Below, piece after piece: positions 32,997 through 41,010 of a stretch of DNA of 64,000 nt (position 1 is the stretch's first letter; every line of letters starts with the position of its first letter). The stretch lies in contig NZ_JADCUC010000003.1 in NCBI RefSeq assembly GCF_016464365.1, positions 390,029 through 454,028 on the forward strand, given 5' to 3'. The translations under genes and the position numbers were made by a program. The notes beneath the pieces were generated by a model. That model worked only from the letters and a program-made list of their open reading frames with translations, made no database searches and had not been told where the DNA came from. This stretch comes from Sandaracinobacteroides hominis (lineage in GTDB: Bacteria; Pseudomonadota; Alphaproteobacteria; Sphingomonadales; Sphingomonadaceae).

Positions 32997-35312
32997 ATGC
33001 AAGTGACTGACAAAAGCGCAACTATACCTGCCTTCCTGGCGATGGGTTGCATCGGCTTCATCGCATCTGCCCAGCCGGCGTTGGCGCAAGAGGCGAAGCA
33101 GCCGGAAACATTGGGCCGCGTGGTTGTCACCGACACCGAGATCGAAGCCGAAAGCTATCGCACGGAAGCAGCTCCCTCGCGTGCTTTCACCGAGCCGCTG
33201 CTGGATACACCGCGCTCCGTCACCATCGTCAATGGCGACCTGATGCGCCGCACCGGTGTCACCAGTCTGTCGGAAGCGCTTCGGCTTGTTCCAGGCATCA
33301 CCCTGGGCGCCGGCGAAGGCGGCAACCCGCAGGGCGACCGTCCCTTCATCCGCGGCTTCGACGCGCAGGGCAGCACCTTCATCGACGGCATCCGCAGCGT
33401 CGGCGGCCAGTCGCGGGAAATCTTCGCGATCGAGCAGGTCGAAGTCACCAAGGGCAGCGATTCCTCGTTCGCTGGCCGTGGCAGCGCCGGCGGCAGCATC
33501 AATCTGATCTCCAAGCGCGCACATCCAGGCACCGACGCCCGGGTTGAAGGAACGCTCGGCAACGACAGTTACAAGCGCCTGACGGCCGACCTGAACTACC
33601 AGATCGGCGACATGGCTGCCATCCGCGTGAACGGCATGTGGCACGATCAGGATGTCTCCGGCCGCGATGCCATGTCGTACAGCCGCTGGGGCATTGCCCC
33701 CACAGTCAGCTATGGCCTGGGCACGCCCACCGAAATGTCGCTGGGCTGGTATCACCTGGAAAGCGACGACCTGCCGGATCCCGGCATCCCGTTCGAGCGC
33801 ACGCAGGCGCAGGCAGTGGCTTCGGGCAACAAGGCCATCGGCCCGGCGCTGAACGTAAACGGGCAGGATGTGCCGCGTGGGGTCTTTTATGGCCTCGCCG
33901 ACCGCGACTTCCGCATCACCAATGTCGATGAATTCCACATCCGCTTCTCGCACGAGATCAGCGACAACGTCCGCGCCGAGTTCAACGCAAAATATTCCAA
34001 TGTTGCGCAATCCTATATCATCTCCCAGCCAGACGACAGCCAGGGCAATGTGCAGAAGGGGCTGGTCTGGCGCCGCGTCAACAGCCGCTGGGCCGACGTC
34101 GACGCCTTCGTGCTGCAGCAGGGCTTCACCGGCACCTTCGACACCGGCTCGATCTCGCACAGCTTCTCGGCGGGCGGCGAGTGGAGCGCGGAAACCTCGA
34201 AGCGCGGCAGCTATGTGAGCAAGACCGGCAATGTGGCGATCAACACCTCGCCGCGCTGCACGCCCGAGGGCATCGCCCTCTATAACTGCACCAGCCTGTT
34301 CACGCCCAACCCTTATGATCCATGGGTGAACCTCATCAACAATGTGCCGACAGACATCGTGCAGAGCCCGATCACCGGCGACAACCGGGCAGAAACCTGG
34401 TCGCTCTATGCATTTGATACGATCAGCTTCACCGACAAGTTGCTGCTGAACCTGGGCGGCCGCTACGACAATTATCGACAGCGGGCGATCACCCGTTCGG
34501 CCATCACCGGGCTGGCTACCGCCGACCTCGACTATCGTGACAGCTTCTTCAGCTATCAGGTCGGTTTCGTGTTCAAGCCGACAGAGAACGGCAGCATCTA
34601 TATCTCGACGGGATCGTCGGTGACGCCGCCGGGCAGCTTCGTGGGCGAGGGTTCGGAAGGAAACGCAATCGGCGTTTCGCCGGTGATCACGCTCGACGAC
34701 CTGAAGCCGGAGACGACCAAATCCTATGAGCTGGGCACGAAATGGGATCTGGTCGGCGGCGCGCTGTCGCTGACGGGCGCGATCTTCCAGACGGAGACCA
34801 AGAATGCGCGGACCACGAACGCCAACGGCCTGCTGGAATATGTCGGCCAGAGGCGGGTGCGCGGCTTCGAGCTGAGCGCCACCGGGCGTCCGGTGGAATT
34901 CTGGAACCTCTATGCCGGCTATTCCTATATGGACAGCGAAGTGGTGGCGCTGGGCGACAACCCGACGGCGGCGCAGATCGCGACGCTGGGCAAGCCGTTC
35001 CCCAACACGCCGAAGAACAGCTTCACGGCACAGACGGACTTCACCTTTGCCGAGCGCTTCAACATCGGCGGAGGCGCAATCTATAACGACAAGCAATATG
35101 GCAGCTTCGGCATCGGTGGCGTCTCGCGCTATGCCCCGTCCTACTGGCGGTTCGACCTCAATGGCTCGGCGCAGATCACCGAAAATATCGATCTGCGGGT
35201 GAATGTGCAGAACCTGTTCGACAAGCGCTATTTCGACCGCACCTACACCACGCACTTTGTCAATCAGGCTCCCGGCCGGTTGGCGACGGCTACGCTGGCC
35301 GTGCACTTCTAG
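32997..35312 (+). CDS. TonB-dependent siderophore receptor (Fiu/catecholate type)
   Basis: The 771-residue protein has a signal peptide (AMGCIGFIASAQPALAQ) and TonB box/plug motifs (TEPLLDTPRSVTIVNGDLM, IRGFDAQGSTFIDGIRSVGG, VEVTKGSDSSFAGRGSAGGS), with a 22-strand barrel ending TATLAVHF. Plug sequence and the nearby PiuC point to the Fiu/CirA-like catecholate siderophore group. AAAGGGGA lies 6 bp before the ATG. It probably brings ferric siderophores into the periplasm and is likely Fur-repressed. A strong terminator follows. Confidence 0.9.
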   Translation: MQVTDKSATIPAFLAMGCIGFIASAQPALAQEAKQPETLGRVVVTDTEIEAESYRTEAAPSRAFTEPLLDTPRSVTIVNGDLMRRTGVTSLSEALRLVPGITLGAGEGGNPQGDRPFIRGFDAQGSTFIDGIRSVGGQSREIFAIEQVEVTKGSDSSFAGRGSAGGSINLISKRAHPGTDARVEGTLGNDSYKRLTADLNYQIGDMAAIRVNGMWHDQDVSGRDAMSYSRWGIAPTVSYGLGTPTEMSLGWYHLESDDLPDPGIPFERTQAQAVASGNKAIGPALNVNGQDVPRGVFYGLADRDFRITNVDEFHIRFSHEISDNVRAEFNAKYSNVAQSYIISQPDDSQGNVQKGLVWRRVNSRWADVDAFVLQQGFTGTFDTGSISHSFSAGGEWSAETSKRGSYVSKTGNVAINTSPRCTPEGIALYNCTSLFTPNPYDPWVNLINNVPTDIVQSPITGDNRAETWSLYAFDTISFTDKLLLNLGGRYDNYRQRAITRSAITGLATADLDYRDSFFSYQVGFVFKPTENGSIYISTGSSVTPPGSFVGEGSEGNAIGVSPVITLDDLKPETTKSYELGTKWDLVGGALSLTGAIFQTETKNARTTNANGLLEYVGQRRVRGFELSATGRPVEFWNLYAGYSYMDSEVVALGDNPTAAQIATLGKPFPNTPKNSFTAQTDFTFAERFNIGGGAIYNDKQYGSFGIGGVSRYAPSYWRFDLNGSAQITENIDLRVNVQNLFDKRYFDRTYTTHFVNQAPGRLATATLAVHF

Positions 35313-35336
35313 CCTTCTACAAACGAACTTCGTCAG

Positions 35337-35368
35337 CCCCGGCCGCGCCTGGCGCGGCCGGGGTTTTT
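35337..35368 (+). terminator. Rho-independent terminator after the siderophore receptor
   Basis: A perfect 13-bp inverted repeat (CCCCGGCCGCGCC, 35337-35349; GGCGCGGCCGGGG, 35351-35363) with minimal loop is followed by TTTTT. It separates the receptor from tonB. Confidence 0.9.
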
Positions 35369-35462
35369 CGTTCCGGTGATCGAATGCGCGGCTGCCAAGC
35401 CGCCATCTGCAATTGCCTCTCAATACGGAGACAGCTATGGCCCTGCGAAGGATTGGATACAG

Positions 35463-36197
35463 GTGGCGACTCAGGCGATAAACAGTTTTGCGCTTGCCGG
35501 TGAACGGGCTGTTGCCCGGCGCTTGCCCGAACCCGTGTCTGCGCCTGCCGAAACCACTCCGCGCGAGCTGCGCTTTTCGTCCAAAATCTGGGCTGCCATC
35601 CTCGTGGCCTGTATGCACGCCGCCGTCCTGCTCGCCCTGCTGACCTATCGGCATGTCGTGAACGTCGAAAAGCCGCCCGAGGCGCTGGTGCTTCTGGATA
35701 TTGCGGCTCCCCGCCCGCCCGAGCAGCAGGCACCGCCCGAAATCCCCGACATTGCGCCGGTCGTCATTCCGCCGCCGGTGGTCGAGATCGAGAACCGGCC
35801 GCCCTCCATCACCGCCGTGGTGATGGAAACTCCCCCGCCGCCCGCCCCGGTGGCGCCGGTCGTGAAGGCCGAAAGCCCGCCGGCGCCGCCTGCCGCGCCC
35901 GCACCTGCCGTCGCCGCGGATCTTTCCTCGTCTATGATCGAGGCGGCTCCCCCGCGCTACCCGCTGGAATCACGCCGGCTGAAGGAACAGGGCACCGTCG
36001 TGCTGGAGCTGCTGCTGGGGCTGGATGGCCGAGTGGAGCGGATCCTGGTGCGCACAAGCAGCGGTTCGAATCGGCTGGACCAGGCGGCGCTGAACGCCGT
36101 GCGCAAATGGCGCTGGTCGCCGACCGTGCGCAACGGCACGCCGGTTGCCGTACGCGGCCTGGTCGAGATCCCCTTCGTTCTTGCCCCCCACCACTGA
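35463..36197 (+). CDS. tonB: Energy transducer TonB
   Basis: The product of about 244 residues has one membrane anchor ([20 protein letters not shown], about residues 42-61), a long Pro-rich periplasmic spacer ([24 protein letters not shown]) and a C-terminal TonB domain with the YP motif ([40 protein letters not shown]). It couples the proton-motive force to outer membrane receptors. The start is uncertain: GTG 35463 has GAAGGA ten bases upstream, and the open frame extends to 35376. A separate 14-codon reading frame (35437-35481, [14 protein letters not shown]) with a good GGAG site overlaps this start. Confidence 0.88.
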   Translation: MATQAINSFALAGERAVARRLPEPVSAPAETTPRELRFSSKIWAAILVACMHAAVLLALLTYRHVVNVEKPPEALVLLDIAAPRPPEQQAPPEIPDIAPVVIPPPVVEIENRPPSITAVVMETPPPPAPVAPVVKAESPPAPPAAPAPAVAADLSSSMIEAAPPRYPLESRRLKEQGTVVLELLLGLDGRVERILVRTSSGSNRLDQAALNAVRKWRWSPTVRNGTPVAVRGLVEIPFVLAPHH

Positions 36198-36210
36198 TGC
36201 TTCCCCGCTC

Positions 36211-36894
36211 ATGCTGATCGCCATACCAGACGTGCTGTCCGCCGACGAGGTTCGCCATTTCCGTGCGGCGATGGCGACGGCCGAATGGGTGGATGGCAAC
36301 ATCACCTCTGGCCCGCAATCTGCGCTGGCGAAGGTCAACCTGCAGCTGCCCGAGGATGGCCCGGCCGCGCGCGAGCTGTCGCAGCGGGTGCTGGCAGCGC
36401 TGGGACGGACGCCGACGTTCATAGCGGCGGCGCTGCCCGCCAAGGTGTTTCCGCCGCTGTTCAACCGCTACCGGGTGGGCGAGACGTTCGGGACACATGT
36501 GGACAATGCGATCCGTATGCAGGCTGGGACGGAGTTCCGTATCCGCACCGATCTGTCGGCAACGCTCTTCCTCTCCGACCCGGATGAATATGACGGCGGC
36601 GAACTGACTATCGAGGGCGAGTTCGGCGAGAAGCAGGTAAAGCTGCCGGCCGGGCACATGATCCTCTATCCCGCCTCCAGCCTGCACCGGGTGACGCCGG
36701 TCACGCGCGGCGAGCGACTGGCGAGCTTCATGTGGATACAGTCGATGGTGCGCGACGATCGCGCGCGGCGATCGCTCTACGAACTGGACGTCTCGATCCA
36801 GAAGCTGGCCGGCCGGCTCGGGCTCGGCGACCCGGAGGTCGTCTCACTGACCGGCATCTACCACAATCTGCTGCGCCGCTGGGCCGACGCCTAA
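36211..36894 (+). CDS. piuC: PKHD-type Fe(II)/2-oxoglutarate hydroxylase PiuC
   Basis: The 227-residue protein is full length. It has the iron triad H-x-D...H ([11 protein letters not shown] at about residue 97; [20 protein letters not shown] with the 2-oxoglutarate Arg). PiuC/YbiX genes accompany Fiu-type siderophore receptors and are iron-regulated; the substrate of the enzyme is unknown. It is 13 bp after tonB, in one unit. The 3' end overlaps the convergent apbE by 4 bp. Confidence 0.93.
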   Translation: MLIAIPDVLSADEVRHFRAAMATAEWVDGNITSGPQSALAKVNLQLPEDGPAARELSQRVLAALGRTPTFIAAALPAKVFPPLFNRYRVGETFGTHVDNAIRMQAGTEFRIRTDLSATLFLSDPDEYDGGELTIEGEFGEKQVKLPAGHMILYPASSLHRVTPVTRGERLASFMWIQSMVRDDRARRSLYELDVSIQKLAGRLGLGDPEVVSLTGIYHNLLRRWADA

Positions 36895-37853
36895 AGCATT
36901 TCGAGCAGCGCCGGGGTCAGGATTTCGCGGAAGCGTTGCCCTTCGCGGATAAGAATCTGCGCAGCGAGGTTCCGGCCGGTCGCCCAGCGCAGCCCCTCCT
37001 CCGCGCCGAGCACGGTGATGGCGGTGGCTTCGCCATCGGCGAGCATGCAGGATTTGCCCAGCACGGCGACCGAGGCGATGCCTTCCGGGATGGGCTCGCC
37101 CGTGTGCGGATCGATGCTGTGCGAAAGTCGGCGGCCGTCCCGGTGAAAGGCGCGACGATAGTCGCCAGACGTTGCAATGCTGAAACCGGACAGCGCGGTG
37201 CGAAGCGGGCGCAGGGCAGCGCCCGGCGGCTGCTCGATCTCCACCCACCAGGGCTGGCCGTCCGGCCGGACGCCTTCTCCGCGATATTCACCGCCGATGC
37301 CGATCAGAAATTGCCGGATGCCGGATGCCAGCAGCGCTTCAGCGGCGCGGTCGACCGCCTGTCCCTTGGCGATGCCGTTGAGATCGAGCCAGACGCCACC
37401 CGGTTGGGTGAGGGCGCCGTCGACCAGCTCAAGCGACGCAGCGGCAGCAGGCGGCGGGCTGGCCTGAGCGCCATCCGGGCCGAAGCCCCAATGCGCAGAC
37501 AGCCTGCCGATGCACGGGTCAAAGGCACCGCCGCTTTCCGCGGCAAGTTGCAGCGCGCAGCCGATGACGGCATCGAAGCCGGGCGACAATGCAATCCGCT
37601 CGCCTGCCTTGGCCCGGTTGAAGCGGGAGATTTCGGAATCCGACTCCCAAAGGCTGGATTCGGCGATGACCTCGGCCAGCACGGCTTCGACCAGAGGGCG
37701 GACTTCCGCACCGCCACCAACCAGCGACAACGACCATTCCGTGCCCATCGTCGCGCCGCCCATCCGCCGCACCTGCGCGCCCTTCGCCACGCCTGCGAAC
37801 AGGTCTGGCGAAAGGTCGCGCGGGATGGCGACGCGCGGCTCCCAAGACGTCAC
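36891..37853 (-). CDS. apbE: FAD:protein FMN transferase ApbE, without visible signal peptide
   Basis: The 320-residue protein contains the ApbE core: [73 protein letters not shown], and the metal/FAD segment [15 protein letters not shown]. It transfers FMN from FAD to a Thr/Ser of target proteins. The start is a GTG; an in-frame stop lies eight codons upstream, so an N-terminal signal or lipobox is not encoded. Most ApbE proteins are periplasmic, so this one may act in the cytoplasm before target export. Last gene of the PepSY-DUF2271-DUF4198 unit, 97 bp after DUF4198. Confidence 0.9.
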   Translation of the reverse strand: MTSWEPRVAIPRDLSPDLFAGVAKGAQVRRMGGATMGTEWSLSLVGGGAEVRPLVEAVLAEVIAESSLWESDSEISRFNRAKAGERIALSPGFDAVIGCALQLAAESGGAFDPCIGRLSAHWGFGPDGAQASPPPAAAASLELVDGALTQPGGVWLDLNGIAKGQAVDRAAEALLASGIRQFLIGIGGEYRGEGVRPDGQPWWVEIEQPPGAALRPLRTALSGFSIATSGDYRRAFHRDGRRLSHSIDPHTGEPIPEGIASVAVLGKSCMLADGEATAITVLGAEEGLRWATGRNLAAQILIREGQRFREILTPALLEML

Positions 37854-37950
37854 GGGAACCGCCTCAACCGGGCGTCAACCCGCAAGGCCGACCGGCCGCC
37901 CGCGCAAGTGCGCGGAGCCCGGCGGAACCCGGCGCCGAAGGCCAACGAAA

Positions 37951-38763
37951 TCAGGGGGCGAGCACTTCCAGCGTCGTGATGTAGACCAGCCTGCGCTGCG
38001 TCGCGCCTGGAACCGTCGTGTTCTTGTCCTGCAGCTGGGCTTCCATCCAATACATGCCCGGCGTCGGGAAATCGACGGTCAGCACCCCGTTGGCGTCGGT
38101 GTTCAGCGTGCGGTCGTTCGGCTTGTCGCGATAACGCACGCCGCCCGGCACGACTTCTACCTCGATGCCGGCGGCGGGCTTTCCGTCGGCAAGGAAGCGC
38201 AGCTTTGCCGCTTCACCTGACACCAGATCATTCGGGTGCGTCAGCCACTCCACCTCCAGCCCTTTGCCCATGGGCTTCAGCACGGTGGTGGTCGGCGCGC
38301 CGGCGGTCACGAAAATCTCGTTGCGGCTGCTGTTCTCGCTGATCTGCACGTCGGTCGCGTCAGCGGGGATCAGTTTGGCGAGATCGGCGGCTGCTGCCCC
38401 GCGCGGCAGGCGCTTCTGCTCGCCGCCCTGCTTGTAGCTGCCCATGATGCCCTGATTGGAAGTGCCGATCTTCCAGGTGCCCTGCGCGTCCAGCTGCACG
38501 TCGAAGACGCTGCGATAGCGGCCGGTGGAGCCGTTCTGCAGCTTGCCTTCGGTGCCGTCGGGCCGCCACACCTTCACATTGTCCAGCCGCATCGGCATGT
38601 GATCGAAATAGAAGAGATCGTTGGAAACGGCGGCATCCACCGTCACCCAGGCCTTCTCACCGGAAACGACGGTCGTCGACGGATGCAGCCACTGGCGGTG
38701 CGCCAGCGACGGCGCGGCGGCAAGGCCGGCGAGGAGCGCGGCGATGGCGATTTTGCGGAACAT
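37951..38763 (-). CDS. Secreted DUF4198 domain protein
   Basis: The 270-residue protein has a signal peptide (MFRKIAIAALLAGLAAAPSLAHRQW) and the DUF4198 pattern: HRQWLHPSTTVVSGEKAWVT at the mature N-terminus, two Ig-like beta domains, and the ending GMYWMEAQLQDKNTTVPG. The mature N-terminal His-x-x-Trp could bind metal, as in NikM-like families (inference). It is encoded between DUF2271 and apbE, a grouping typical for flavin-based extracytosolic electron transfer and iron loci. Confidence 0.85.
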   Translation of the reverse strand: MFRKIAIAALLAGLAAAPSLAHRQWLHPSTTVVSGEKAWVTVDAAVSNDLFYFDHMPMRLDNVKVWRPDGTEGKLQNGSTGRYRSVFDVQLDAQGTWKIGTSNQGIMGSYKQGGEQKRLPRGAAAADLAKLIPADATDVQISENSSRNEIFVTAGAPTTTVLKPMGKGLEVEWLTHPNDLVSGEAAKLRFLADGKPAAGIEVEVVPGGVRYRDKPNDRTLNTDANGVLTVDFPTPGMYWMEAQLQDKNTTVPGATQRRLVYITTLEVLAP

Positions 38764-38777
38764 CGATATTCTCCCTG

Positions 38778-39290
38778 TTACTTTTTCAGCGTGGCGGTGA
38801 CGGCGCCCAGCTCGGCAGTGCCGGCGGCCTTCACCACCTCTCCGCCCTTGGGCGGCCACTGGAACGGCAGGCGGACAAGCTCGCGCCCGCCGACTTCGCG
38901 GGCGGCCTCGACCACCAGCTCATATTTGCCGGGCGCCAGGCGGCCGAGCGCGCCCTGCCCTTCCGTAAAGCTGACCTTCTGAGTGCCGGGAGCCTTGGTG
39001 GCACCCGAAACGCCATCGACGGGAAAGCTCAGCGTGCGGCCGGATTTCCGCCACCAGGTGCGGATATCGCGCAGCCACTTCTCGCCTTCCTTGTCCTTCA
39101 GCTTGGTGTCGTACCAGACCGCCAGCGTCTTCGCCTCGCCGCCGGCGGGCTCGATCCAGATCGCCACATAGGGGCGGTGATATTCCGCCACCTTCAGCGT
39201 CGGGATGGTGAGCGAGACATCGATGCCCGCCGCCAGTGCCGGGGCAGCGGAAAGCAGCAGGACAGGAGCGGCAAGGAGGTCTTTGCGCAT
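38778..39290 (-). CDS. Secreted DUF2271 protein with ApbE flavinylation motif
   Basis: The 170-residue protein has a signal peptide (MRKDLLAAPVLLLSAAPALA) and the DUF2271 fold (LTIPTLKVAEYHRPYVAIWI; WLRDIRTWWRKSGRTLSFPV). The motif DGVSGATKAPG (about residues 94-104) fits the ApbE target rule D-x-x-S-G-A-T, so the Thr is a predicted site of covalent FMN. It could be a periplasmic flavin carrier that receives electrons from the PepSY membrane protein and passes them on. It is flanked by PepSY (8-bp gap) and DUF4198 (14-bp gap). Confidence 0.87.
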   Translation of the reverse strand: MRKDLLAAPVLLLSAAPALAAGIDVSLTIPTLKVAEYHRPYVAIWIEPAGGEAKTLAVWYDTKLKDKEGEKWLRDIRTWWRKSGRTLSFPVDGVSGATKAPGTQKVSFTEGQGALGRLAPGKYELVVEAAREVGGRELVRLPFQWPPKGGEVVKAAGTAELGAVTATLKK

Positions 39291-39298
39291 GGAAATCC

Positions 39299-39955
39299 CT
39301 AGTGAATGAAGAAGATGGCGAGGATGACGGGGATCAGCAGCCCCAGCCCGACCAGCGGCCAGGTGGACGGCCGGCGATGCGAATGCAGCCACAGCAGCAC
39401 CAGCCCGGTGATGGCAAACACCAGCGAGGCAAAGGCGAAGATGTCGATGAACCAGCTCCAGGCGGTGCCGGTGTTACGGCCCTTGTGCAGGTCGTTCAGA
39501 TAGGAAATCGCCCCGCGTGAGCTGCTTTCCGCGAGCACTTCGCCGGTGGCGCGATCGATGGAGACCCAGCCGTCCCCACCGGGCCGCGGCAGCGCCAGAT
39601 AAATTTCATCGGCCGACCATTCCGCCGTCGCGCGAGGCTCCATCGAGAGCTCGCCGGCGATCCACTTCGACAGCTCGGTCGGCAGCGGCCGTTCCTGCTT
39701 CTCATCGGTTTCCGCCGGGCCGGGCTGCACCAGCTTCAACAGCGACGGTGGCAATTGCGCCTCGCGCTCGATGGTGACTGGCTTCCCCTCGATCTGGCCG
39801 GCATGATTCAGCGTGAAGCCGGTGACGGTGAACAGCAGCAGCCCGACAAGGCTGACAGCCGAGCTGATCCAGTGCCAGCTGTGCAGCTGCTTCAGCCAGA
39901 AGGCGCGCTTCGCCTTTTGCGTCTGCTTTGCGGGAGGGGCAGCGGTGCCGTGCAT
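39299..39955 (-). CDS. PepSY-associated transmembrane protein
   Basis: The 218-residue protein has a membrane helix after a basic start (WHWISSAVSLVGLLLFTVTG), a periplasmic PepSY-like domain (GDGWVSIDRATGEVLAESSS), and two C-terminal helices (FIDIFAFASLVFAITGLVLL; PLVGLGLLIPVILAIFFIH). His residues near membrane borders (LHSWHW, LNDLHKG, LWLHSH) could ligate haem. PepSY-TM proteins move electrons across the inner membrane to extracytosolic flavoproteins or siderophores. First gene of the operon; a Fur-box candidate lies about 31 bp upstream. Confidence 0.86.
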   Translation of the reverse strand: MHGTAAPPAKQTQKAKRAFWLKQLHSWHWISSAVSLVGLLLFTVTGFTLNHAGQIEGKPVTIEREAQLPPSLLKLVQPGPAETDEKQERPLPTELSKWIAGELSMEPRATAEWSADEIYLALPRPGGDGWVSIDRATGEVLAESSSRGAISYLNDLHKGRNTGTAWSWFIDIFAFASLVFAITGLVLLWLHSHRRPSTWPLVGLGLLIPVILAIFFIH

Positions 39956-39985
39956 CGCCGCCTGCTATCGCCACCAGCCAACGAA

Positions 39986-40000
39986 TGCAACTCATTCGCA
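39986..40000 (-). promoter_or_regulatory. Fur-box candidate of the PepSY-DUF2271-DUF4198-apbE operon
   Basis: TGCAACTCATTCGCA has the form TGC-N9-GCA with partly symmetric flanks (AATGCAACTCATTCGCAAC), the same form as the element before the siderophore receptor. It lies 31-45 bp upstream of the PepSY gene start. Confidence 0.5.
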
Positions 40001-40169
40001 ACAATGAAAAGGGCATTTGCCATCTGCGACATCTCTTCACCCCATCTGTGCGGCCGATCAACCAGACAAGGCGCGGCATTCGATGCGACGATGAAGCAAA
40101 TCCACATCCTGAAGCCGGCGCAAGTCAGGGGAGCGGCGCGCGGAGCGGCTCCCCTTCCATGCAAGACGG

Positions 40170-40213
40170 TTGACAGGGGCCGAGTCGAATCCAGATAAGA
40201 ACATATAGTGAAC
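40170..40213 (+). promoter_or_regulatory. SOS promoter with LexA box for imuA-imuB-dnaE2
   Basis: TTGACA (40170-40175) is a full -35 element, with a GATAAG-like -10 about 17-18 bp later. It is followed by GAAC-ATATAGT-GAAC (40199-40213), an exact alphaproteobacterial LexA box (GAAC-N7-GAAC). The ATG of imuA follows 2 bp later, so the transcript leader is very short. Upstream, an 8-bp inverted repeat (40127-40134 / 40148-40155) fills part of the gap to the divergent PepSY gene; otherwise I see nothing in 40001-40169. Confidence 0.85.
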
Positions 40214-40215
40214 AT

Positions 40216-41010
40216 ATGCATGCTGAAACCGATGATCCGCGCGAACGGATTCGCCATTTGCTCCGGCTTGCCGGTGCCGTGCCCTTGCGCGAGCGGTCAG
40301 CCGGCGCCGGGTTCGGACATGCCGGTATCGATGCGGCATCGGGCGCGCTGGAGCGGGGGCAGCTGCACGAGCTGTTCCCGGCAAGCGCCGACGATCCGGC
40401 GGGCGCGGCGGGTTTTGCCGCCATGCTGTGCCGGCGGCTGGGCGGAACCTGCGTCTGGCTGCGGGAGGCGAAGGCGGAGCGGCAGTTGCAGCTGTTCGGG
40501 CCGGGGCTTTCGGGCATCGGTCTCGATCCGGAAAATCTGCTGCTGGGCGTTCTCCCCGATGCCGATGCCGTGCTGCGCGCGGGGGCCGATGTCCTGCGCT
40601 GCCCCGACGTGGGCGTGGCGGTGATCGAGCTGTGGCGCAATCCCCGCAACCTTGGCCTCACCGCCACGCGCCGCTTCCAGCTGGCGGCGGAAGCCTCCGG
40701 CGTTACGGCGTTGCTGCTGCGCATGGAGGCCGAGCCCAGTGCCAGCGCGGCTGCCACGCGCTGGTCGGTACGCTCCATTGCCTCGCGGGCGCTGGAGGGC
40801 AATGCGCCGGGGCGCCCGGCCTTCGAGCTGGAGCTGCTGAAGCATCGCGGTGGCGGGCGGGGGAGCTGGCGGCTGGAGTGGGATCGTGACTCCGCCTCCT
40901 TCCGCGACCTCCAACACACCCATGACCACGCGGCGCTTCCTGGCGCTGTGGTTTCCGTTCCTGCCGACCGAGCGGTGGCGGATGTCGTGCCATTCCGGAA
41001 AGCCGGATGA
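40216..41010 (+). CDS. imuA: Mutagenesis protein ImuA
   Basis: The 264-residue protein is a RecA/SulA-like ImuA: GALERGQLHELFPASADDPA near the N-terminus, GGTCVWLREAKAERQLQLFG, LLGVLPDADAVLRAGADVLR, and VAVIELWRNPRNLGLTATRR with the RecA-like core. ImuA works with ImuB and DnaE2 in damage-induced error-prone repair. It overlaps imuB by 89 bp and is under a LexA box. Confidence 0.92.
   Translation: MHAETDDPRERIRHLLRLAGAVPLRERSAGAGFGHAGIDAASGALERGQLHELFPASADDPAGAAGFAAMLCRRLGGTCVWLREAKAERQLQLFGPGLSGIGLDPENLLLGVLPDADAVLRAGADVLRCPDVGVAVIELWRNPRNLGLTATRRFQLAAEASGVTALLLRMEAEPSASAAATRWSVRSIASRALEGNAPGRPAFELELLKHRGGGRGSWRLEWDRDSASFRDLQHTHDHAALPGAVVSVPADRAVADVVPFRKAG

Noticed and set aside
32994..35654. 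A minus-strand open frame of 886 codons over the siderophore receptor
   Set aside because: Antisense shadow that crosses a strong terminator; no domain recognised.
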